Source: Acidimicrobiales bacterium (GTDB taxonomy: Bacteria > Actinomycetota > Acidimicrobiia > Acidimicrobiales > Poriferisodaliceae). From it: 5,426 nucleotides of DNA. Below are positions 1-3,852 of this stretch, in pieces. The notes below the pieces were generated by a model. That model saw nothing but the letters and a program-made list of their open reading frames with translations. It had not been told where the DNA came from and did not search any database. The first letter of the stretch is position 1. Each line of letters starts with the position of its first letter. A program made the position numbers and the translations under genes. The stretch is taken from the NCBI GenBank assembly GCA_020631315.1, contig JAHDHM010000265.1, positions 1 to 5,426 on the forward strand, written 5' to 3'.

Positions 1-125
1 TCGGTCGTCGTGGCTGCCGTGTCGTCGCCGCCGTCACCTTCGTCGCTGTCACTGTCGCCGCAGGCTGCGGCGACAAACGCGAAGGTCAACAGCAGCGCGA
101 GCAGCCGTAGGTAGTTCTTCTTCAC
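1..125 (-). CDS. N-terminus of a secreted lipoprotein, cut by the window edge
   Basis: Read on the minus strand from a GTG at 125, the first 41 codons give a classic lipoprotein signal peptide. The positive start is MKKNYLR, the hydrophobic core spans about residues 8-18 (LLALLLTFAFV), and the lipobox is VAAAC with the lipidated cysteine at residue 22. A low-complexity Gly/Asp/Ser/Thr linker follows (GDSDSDEGDGGDD), typical of the tether between membrane anchor and folded domain in actinobacterial lipoproteins. The start is fixed by a strong GGAGGG ribosome site 8 nt upstream. The mature domain lies outside the window. In such genomes this kind of leader is common on ABC-transporter substrate-binding proteins, but that is only a guess. 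The gene diverges from the aminotransferase at 217, and about 90 bp are shared as the intergenic region. Confidence 0.85.
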   Translation of the reverse strand, partial: MKKNYLRLLALLLTFAFVAAACGDSDSDEGDGGDDTAATTT

Positions 126-133
126 TCGCTCGT

Positions 134-139
134 CCCTCC
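134..139 (-). promoter_or_regulatory. Shine-Dalgarno site of the lipoprotein gene
   Basis: On the minus strand this reads GGAGGG, 8 nt before the GTG at 125. It is the clearest ribosome site at the left end. It decides the lipoprotein start and supports this short minus-strand frame as real. Confidence 0.8.
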
Positions 140-188
140 ATTGTCCGAATGCAAGCGGGGTGACTGTAGTCCAGGCGTGTGACGCTCT

Positions 189-202
189 GTGGCGTTCGCC
201 AC
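189..202. repeat. 14-bp inverted repeat in the divergent intergenic region
   Basis: The sequence GTGGCG-TT-CGCCAC is a perfect 6-bp inverted repeat around a TT centre. It lies 14 bp before the ATG of the aminotransferase gene and about 63 bp before the GTG of the divergent lipoprotein gene. It could be an operator serving one or both genes or a small hairpin in the leader. With 6-bp arms in a high-GC sequence, chance is possible. Confidence 0.35.
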
Positions 203-216
203 GTCGAGCAGCGAAC

Positions 217-1161
217 ATGTTGCACGTGACGACGCAACGCACCACCCATCAGGCCCTGGCCGACGACCGCAACGCCGATGTCCAGATCTACGTGAACGGC
301 GAGTTCTTCCACCGAGACGAGGCACGGATCTCGGTGTTCGACTCCGGCTTCCTCGTCGGGGACGGCATCTGGGAGGGCGTGCGCCTCCACGAGGGACGCA
401 TCGTGTTCCTCGACGAGCACCTCGACCGGCTCTTCGCCGGTGCGGCTGCGGTCGACCTCGACATCGGACTCGATCGGCGCGGCGTGACCGAGGCCCTGTA
501 CGCCACCGTCGACGCCAACGACATGTACGACGGAGTGCACCTGCGGTTCATGGTGACCCGCGGCGACAAGAAGACGCCGTCGCAGCATCCGGCGAACTGC
601 ATCGGCGGAGCGAACGTGGTGATCATCGCCGAGCACAAGCTCGCCGACCCGAGCGTGCGCGACGAGGGCATCTCGTTGTTCACCGCGACGGTGCGGCGGC
701 CGCCGCCCGACACCCTCGATCAGCGGCTCAACTGCCACTCGAAGCTGCACGAGGTCATCGCGCTCATCCAGGCGACCAAGGCGGGCGCCGACGAGGCGCT
801 GATGCTCGACCCGACCGGCGCAGTGGCCACGTGCAACGCCACCAACTTCTTCATCGTCCGCAGTGACGAGGTGTGGACCTCGACCGGCCACTACAACCTC
901 CACGGCATCACCAGCGCCAAGGTGCTGGAGGTCGCCGAGGCGGGCGGGTACGGCACCCGCCGTCAGCCCTACTCGCTGACCGACGTGTACTCCGCCGACG
1001 AGGTGTTCGTGACGGGCACGTTCGGAGGGCTCACCCCGGTGCACACCGTCGACGGCCGCCCGGTCGGCCCGCAGGACGGACCGCGGCCCGTGACCGCTCA
1101 CCTCCGTGAGCTCTACGAGCAGGCCGTCCACGCCGACGCTGCGCTCGGCCGGCATGTCTGA
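217..1161 (+). CDS. Fold-type IV PLP aminotransferase-like protein (BCAT/D-amino-acid aminotransferase superfamily)
   Basis: This 314-residue protein covers the full class IV fold. The N-terminal module has VFDSGFLVGDGIWEGV (about 40-55) and FLDEHLDRL (64-72). The middle has RFMVTRGD (110-117) and the strand DEALMLD (192-198), followed by TCNATNFFIV (205-214). The C-terminal phosphate-binding TGT is at 266-268 in DEVFVTGTFGGLTPV. Members normally transfer amino groups from branched-chain or D-amino acids, or act as lyases. Two active-site positions look unusual. Without gaps, the Schiff-base lysine aligns with N172, while the nearest lysine is K176. The glutamate that usually contacts the PLP pyridine nitrogen is T205. 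I chose ATG 217 because the first strand (VQIYVNGEF) begins near residue 22 and the GTG at 160 would add poorly conserved-looking residues through an inverted repeat. GTG 226 is an alternative start. The downstream sulfotransferase-like gene overlaps it by 8 nt. The family call is firm; the substrate is unknown. Confidence 0.88.
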   Translation: MLHVTTQRTTHQALADDRNADVQIYVNGEFFHRDEARISVFDSGFLVGDGIWEGVRLHEGRIVFLDEHLDRLFAGAAAVDLDIGLDRRGVTEALYATVDANDMYDGVHLRFMVTRGDKKTPSQHPANCIGGANVVIIAEHKLADPSVRDEGISLFTATVRRPPPDTLDQRLNCHSKLHEVIALIQATKAGADEALMLDPTGAVATCNATNFFIVRSDEVWTSTGHYNLHGITSAKVLEVAEAGGYGTRRQPYSLTDVYSADEVFVTGTFGGLTPVHTVDGRPVGPQDGPRPVTAHLRELYEQAVHADAALGRHV

Positions 1162-1951
1162 TCAGCGCAGCGAGGGCCCGAAGGGCGCGAGCAAGCTGCA
1201 GCCAACACCGCTAGCGACGCTCCGCATCAACTCCTGGTCGGGGCCGAGGAACATCTCGACGGCGTTCATGTACTCGTGGGCGCAGCGGTCGGACACGACC
1301 GTCGTCGACGAACCGTTGTACGCCGCGTATCTCGCTCGGTACGACCGGGGTCATCCGATGACGGCCGAGGTGCTGGCCGCCCAGTCGAACGATCCGGCCG
1401 AAGTGGTGCGAGACGTCGTGTTCGGCGAGTGCGACACGCCGGTGCTGTTCCTGAAGCAGATGGCCCACCATCTGCGAGGGCTCGACGACGACCTCGTCGC
1501 GGAACTGCTCGGTGGCACGGTGAACATCCTGCTGACGCGGGCGCCGGCCGACATGTTGGCGTCGTTGTCGGTGCAGCTGCCGCAGTGCACGCTCGACGAC
1601 ACCGGGCTTCCCGAGCAGGTCGAGCTGCTCGAGGCGGCGCTGGCTGCCGGTGGAGCGCCGGTGGTGGTGGACTCCGCAGTGCTGCTGTCGGATCCGCCGG
1701 CGGTACTGGCCGAACTGTGCGAGCGCGTCGGCCTCGCGTTCGACGAGGCGACGTTGTCGTGGGAGGCCGGGCCCAAGCCCTACGACGGCGCGTGGGCGCC
1801 CGCCTGGTACGACAACGTGCACCGCACCACGGGCTTCGGCGCGAGCCGTTCGCACGACAACGAACTGTCCGGTCGTGTGCTCGACGTGCTCGCCGAAGCG
1901 CAGCCGCTCTACGACCGGCTCGCCCAGTTCATGATCCAGCCCGGTTCATGA
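1154..1951 (+). CDS. P-loop sulfotransferase-like protein paired with the aminotransferase
   Basis: This 265-residue protein starts at the ATG inside the last codons of the aminotransferase gene (8-nt overlap, no clear Shine-Dalgarno), which implies translational coupling. Visible motifs are a PAPS-loop-like NSWSGPRNIST (26-36), DEPLY (52-56), VLFLKQMAHHL (97-107), and a strand with RAPADMLAS (129-137) that matches the 3'-phosphate-binding RxP...S region of sulfotransferases. Near the C-terminus are SWEAGPKPYDGAWAPAWY (202-219) and HRTTGF (223-228). These blocks resemble the N-terminal half of plant 'branched-chain-amino-acid aminotransferase-like' proteins, whose C-terminal half is an aminotransferase. 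Sulfo-transfer from PAPS is the family expectation, but activity and acceptor are unknown, and some relatives may use other ligands. No signal peptide is seen, so it is probably cytosolic. The 3' end lies in a 17-bp tandem duplication. An in-frame upstream start at 1106 is rejected as it lies deep inside the preceding gene. Confidence 0.82.
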   Translation: MSDQRSEGPKGASKLQPTPLATLRINSWSGPRNISTAFMYSWAQRSDTTVVDEPLYAAYLARYDRGHPMTAEVLAAQSNDPAEVVRDVVFGECDTPVLFLKQMAHHLRGLDDDLVAELLGGTVNILLTRAPADMLASLSVQLPQCTLDDTGLPEQVELLEAALAAGGAPVVVDSAVLLSDPPAVLAELCERVGLAFDEATLSWEAGPKPYDGAWAPAWYDNVHRTTGFGASRSHDNELSGRVLDVLAEAQPLYDRLAQFMIQPGS

Positions 1952-1961
1952 TCCAGCCCGG
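1928..1961. repeat. 17-bp perfect tandem duplication at the end of two convergent genes
   Basis: The unit TTCATGATCCAGCCCGG occurs at 1928-1944 and again at 1945-1961 with no mismatch or gap. Because 17 is not a multiple of three, the second copy shifts the plus-strand frame and gives the stop at 1949-1951. With one copy the gene would end ...FMIQPG followed by the TGA now at 1963. The minus-strand gene takes its stop (1946-1948) from the same repeat. Confidence 0.95.
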
Positions 1962-2401
1962 CTGACCGCGTCGGCGAAGATCTGCAGCTCGGTGTTGGCG
2001 ATGCCGTAGCCGGCTGCGACGACGATCAGCGATCCGGCCCAGATCGCGCCCCACAGTGTGGATCGGCTGCGGTCGCTGATCCCGAGCACGAAGCACACGG
2101 CGGACACCGCCATGACCGCCAGCCATGCCATGCCGATGAACGAACCGTTCCGGAACACGCGGCCGGCCACGGTGTCGTCGGCGACGGCGGACGCCGTCGA
2201 CGCGTCGAGCCCGCTGTACAGGCCCCAGCCGGAGATGACGTCGCTCGGCACCTCGCCACGGACGCCGACGTAGACGGACACGAGCGCCGACAGGAACAGG
2301 ATCGCCGGGGCGACGGCGACGACGATCCCGACCCGGCGACTGATGTCGAACCGTTCGGTCACCACGATCCGCTGCTGGAAGGACTCGTCGAACACGTCCA
2401 C
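1946..2401 (-). CDS. Small three-helix membrane protein of unknown function
   Basis: I do not recognise this 151-residue protein. It starts with a charged, probably cytosolic segment (residues 1-23, with DVFDESFQQR and TERFDISRR). Three hydrophobic segments follow: about 24-47 (VGIVVAVAPAILFLSALV...), 89-108 (IGMAWLAVMAVSAVCFVLGI) and 117-135 (WGAIWAGSLIVVAAGYGIA). The 40-residue loop between helices 1 and 2 is polar. No catalytic motif is visible. The GTG at 2401 is chosen because GGAGG lies exactly 8 nt upstream. An ATG at 2509 is in frame but lacks a good ribosome site, and its extra 36 residues would be coded across an 18-bp palindrome. The gene is convergent with the sulfotransferase-like gene, overlapping it by 6 nt, and divergent from the ArsR-type regulator, whose control region it may share. 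Confidence 0.72.
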   Translation of the reverse strand: MDVFDESFQQRIVVTERFDISRRVGIVVAVAPAILFLSALVSVYVGVRGEVPSDVISGWGLYSGLDASTASAVADDTVAGRVFRNGSFIGMAWLAVMAVSAVCFVLGISDRSRSTLWGAIWAGSLIVVAAGYGIANTELQIFADAVSRAGS

Positions 2402-2409
2402 GTCAGCAG

Positions 2410-2414
2410 CCTCC
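2410..2414 (-). promoter_or_regulatory. Shine-Dalgarno site deciding the membrane-protein start
   Basis: Minus-strand GGAGG sits 8 nt before the GTG at 2401. Neither the upstream in-frame ATG (2509) nor the GTG at 2437 has comparable spacing or strength, so this site sets the start and shortens the longest open frame by 36 codons. Confidence 0.65.
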
Positions 2415-2457
2415 ACCCGTCGTCGTGAGCTCTTCACGCTATCGATGCCAGGTCCAG

Positions 2458-2475
2458 AGCGTTCCGCGGAACGCT
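2458..2475. promoter_or_regulatory. 18-bp perfect palindrome, candidate operator
   Basis: The sequence AGCGTTCCGCGGAACGCT is its own reverse complement with no spacer. It lies 56 bp upstream of the membrane-protein GTG on the minus strand and about 165 bp upstream of the ArsR-type gene. Position and perfect symmetry suggest a dimeric regulator's site, most likely acting on the minus-strand gene. No T-tract follows on either strand, so it is not an intrinsic terminator. The cognate protein is unknown. Confidence 0.5.
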
Positions 2476-2514
2476 GCACCCGCTCGGGCCTGCCGAGGGT
2501 GGAGTGCATCTCGC

Positions 2515-2570
2515 TGCCGCGTTATGGCGACAACTTCCGAGAGCGACCGCATTGTCGCCATAAGGCGGCA
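2515..2570. promoter_or_regulatory. Long inverted repeat (19-bp arms, one mismatch) upstream of the ArsR-type gene
   Basis: The left arm TGCCGCGTTATGGCGACAA (2515-2533) is matched by the reverse complement at 2552-2570, except for one G-G opposition at 2521/2564. The inner 12 bp of each arm (TTATGGCGACAA) pair perfectly around an 18-nt spacer. The element ends 69 bp before the regulator's ATG. It could be a pair of operator half-sites, a transcribed hairpin in a leader, or an attenuator-like structure. No U-tract follows. The GTTATG/CATAA cores recur in the smaller palindrome over the start codon, hinting that one protein reads both. Confidence 0.6.
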
Positions 2571-2603
2571 CGAGGCGGGGCACCACCAGCGGTCGGAGGG
2601 TCG

Positions 2604-2630
2604 TTGCCTCGAACGAGATCACCACATAAC
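2604..2630 (+). promoter_or_regulatory. Possible promoter of the ArsR-type gene, perhaps giving a leaderless mRNA
   Basis: TTGCCT (2604-2609) and CATAAC (2625-2630) resemble -35 and -10 hexamers with a short 15-nt spacer. Transcription from this -10 would begin around 2637-2640, at or next to the ATG. No Shine-Dalgarno is seen before that ATG, which is consistent with a leaderless transcript. The spacing is suboptimal, so this is tentative. Confidence 0.3.
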
Positions 2631-2642
2631 TTCCTCGTTATG
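2625..2642. promoter_or_regulatory. Candidate autoregulatory operator overlapping the ArsR-type start codon
   Basis: CATAACTTCCTCGTTATG is an inverted repeat with 6-bp arms and a 6-bp spacer, and its last three bases are the regulator's ATG. The size and the AT-rich arms in a GC-rich region suit the imperfect palindromes bound by ArsR-family dimers. Its left arm coincides with the possible -10 box, so binding would block the promoter. Assignment to this regulator is inference from position. Confidence 0.5.
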
Positions 2643-2960
2643 CAGCTGACCACGGCTCAGACCGACATCGAGGCGGCATTGAAGGCGCTCGCCAGCGAAC
2701 GGCGCCGGCAGATCCTCGAGTGGTTGAAGGATCCCGAGCAACACTTCCCGCCGCAGGTCCACGGCGACATCGACACCGACGGCGCCTGCAACCAGTTCAT
2801 CGGCGACAAGCTCGGCGTCAGCCAGCCCGCCGCATCACGGCATCTCAAGGTGCTGACCGACGCCGGCCTGGTCATCCCCACCCGCAAGAAGGGGTGGGTG
2901 TACTACCGCCGCGACGAAGCCGCGCTCGCCGCAGTCACCGCACTCGTCGCCGCCATCTGA
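2640..2960 (+). CDS. ArsR-type winged helix-turn-helix transcriptional regulator
   Basis: At 106 residues this is the usual size of a one-domain ArsR-family repressor. The first helix has ALKALASERRRQILEWL (13-29), the family's LadptRlxIL-like signature. The HTH spans about 52-72, with recognition helix SQPAASRHLKVLTDAGLV (61-78). The wing is RKKGWVYYRR (82-91). The only cysteine is C50 and there is no CxC pair, so a classical arsenic/cadmium metal-sensing site of the ArsR/SmtB type is not evident. The loop at 39-50 (QVHGDIDTDGAC) may respond to a small organic ligand. I chose ATG 2640 because the family begins just before this first helix; in-frame sequence back to 2343 is noncoding in character. 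The dehydrogenase starts 46 nt downstream on the same strand, so the protein probably controls that operon and itself. Confidence 0.88.
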   Translation: MQLTTAQTDIEAALKALASERRRQILEWLKDPEQHFPPQVHGDIDTDGACNQFIGDKLGVSQPAASRHLKVLTDAGLVIPTRKKGWVYYRRDEAALAAVTALVAAI

Positions 2961-2996
2961 CCGGCCATTCACGCCGCACAGCCCGAGCCCACAGCC

Positions 2997-3001
2997 AGGA
3001 G
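2997..3001 (+). promoter_or_regulatory. Shine-Dalgarno site of the dehydrogenase gene
   Basis: AGGAG lies 5 nt before ATG 3007 in the 46-bp gap after the regulator. This gap shows no promoter or terminator-like element, which supports cotranscription of the two genes. Confidence 0.7.
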
Positions 3002-3006
3002 CACCC

Positions 3007-3852
3007 ATGAACACCCACCCGTCACTCGAGAACAAGGTCGTCCTGGTTACCGGCGCCGGCAACGGCATCGGTCGCGCCATCGCCCAGCGGTTCGCGTCGG
3101 TCGGCGCGAAGGTCGCGGTGAACGACGTCAGCCCCGAACGCGCCGACGCCACCACCGCGCTGATCAACGAGGCTGCACTGACCAACGAGGCTGCACTGAC
3201 CAACGACTCCAGCGGCACGGCGATGACCGTCGTCGCCGACGTGTCCGACTCGCAGTCCGTCGCCGACATGGTCGAAGCCGTCATGGCGACCCACGGCCGC
3301 ATCGACGTGCTCGTCAACAACGCCGGCCTCGTCGAACCGATGCTCCACTTCTTCGACGCCGACGAGGCCTGGTGGCGCCGCATCATCGACGTCAACCTCA
3401 CCGGCCACTTCCTCGTCAGCCATCCCGTCGCTCGGATCATGGCCAAGCAGGGCGGCGGCTCGATCATCAACATGAGCTCCGGCGGCGCCACCCGTGCCCA
3501 CCGCCAGTTCACCGCCTACGACGCCACCAAGGGCGGGATCGAAGCCCTCACCCGGGCCATGGCCCTCGACCTCGGCCCCTACGACATCCGGGTCAACGCC
3601 CTCATGCCCGGTTCCATCGACACCAGCGGCCTGCCGCTCGAACAACGACAGCTGCGCGGCGAGAACGTCCCGCTCGGCCGCATCGGCGAACCGTTCGACA
3701 TGACCGGCGCGGCACTGTTCCTCGCCTCGGACGACGCGGCCTACATCACCGGCGACGTCATCAAGGTCGACGGCGGCATGCTCGCCCAGCAGCGCTCCGC
3801 CACCGTCGACATCCTCCCGCCCAGCGGCTTCCCCAAGCTCGAGGACCTGTGA
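3007..3852 (+). CDS. Short-chain dehydrogenase/reductase (classical SDR, probably NAD-dependent)
   Basis: The 281-residue protein has all classical SDR landmarks. The cofactor loop TGAGNGIG is at 15-22, an acidic residue D40 closes strand 2 (favouring NAD(H) over NADP(H)), and DV is at 78-79. NNAG is at 104-107, the tetrad Asn is N130, Ser is S158, and YDATK supplies Y171 and K175. PGSIDT (201-206) and ITGDVIKVDGG (247-257) complete the fold. The expected reaction is reversible oxidation of a secondary alcohol to a ketone; the substrate is not deducible. A 24-residue tail after the usual VDGG end, and a repeated EAALTN in the segment after strand 2, are unusual. The start has a good AGGAG site. 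The stop overlaps the next gene's ATG by 1 nt (TGATG), so it is coupled to the hydantoinase A-like gene, suggesting a shared catabolic pathway. Confidence 0.93.
   Translation: MNTHPSLENKVVLVTGAGNGIGRAIAQRFASVGAKVAVNDVSPERADATTALINEAALTNEAALTNDSSGTAMTVVADVSDSQSVADMVEAVMATHGRIDVLVNNAGLVEPMLHFFDADEAWWRRIIDVNLTGHFLVSHPVARIMAKQGGGSIINMSSGGATRAHRQFTAYDATKGGIEALTRAMALDLGPYDIRVNALMPGSIDTSGLPLEQRQLRGENVPLGRIGEPFDMTGAALFLASDDAAYITGDVIKVDGGMLAQQRSATVDILPPSGFPKLEDL
3165..3206 (+). repeat. In-frame 18-bp tandem repeat inside the dehydrogenase gene
   Basis: The unit CAACGAGGCTGCACTGAC occurs perfectly at 3165-3182 and 3183-3200, followed by 6 bases of a third copy (3201-3206). It encodes two copies of EAALTN at about residues 55-66, in the segment between strand 2 with its helix and strand 3, where classical SDRs tolerate length change. 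The catalytic residues are untouched. It looks like a recent slippage duplication. Confidence 0.95.

Noticed and set aside
160..216. N-terminal extension of the aminotransferase from GTG 160
   Set aside because: It has no spaced ribosome site, its residues are unlike the family N-terminus, and it crosses an inverted repeat in the divergent intergenic region.
49..1155. 368-codon open frame on the minus strand opposite the aminotransferase gene
   Set aside because: It has no recognisable domain, is rich in Val/Arg/Gly/His as expected from antisense of GAC/GTC/CTC codons, and also runs through the lipoprotein gene in another frame.
2402..2509. Upstream extension of the membrane protein to ATG 2509
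   Set aside because: It has a poor ribosome site compared with the GGAGG before GTG 2401, and the 36 extra residues would be encoded over an 18-bp palindrome. It is not fully excluded.
2515..2570. Long inverted repeat as an intrinsic terminator
   Set aside because: No T-tract follows on either strand, no gene ends nearby, and the 18-nt spacer is long for a terminator loop.
2343..2639. 99-codon upstream extension of the ArsR-type gene
   Set aside because: It would overlap the minus-strand membrane-protein gene and run through all the palindromes; the family starts at the residues following ATG 2640.
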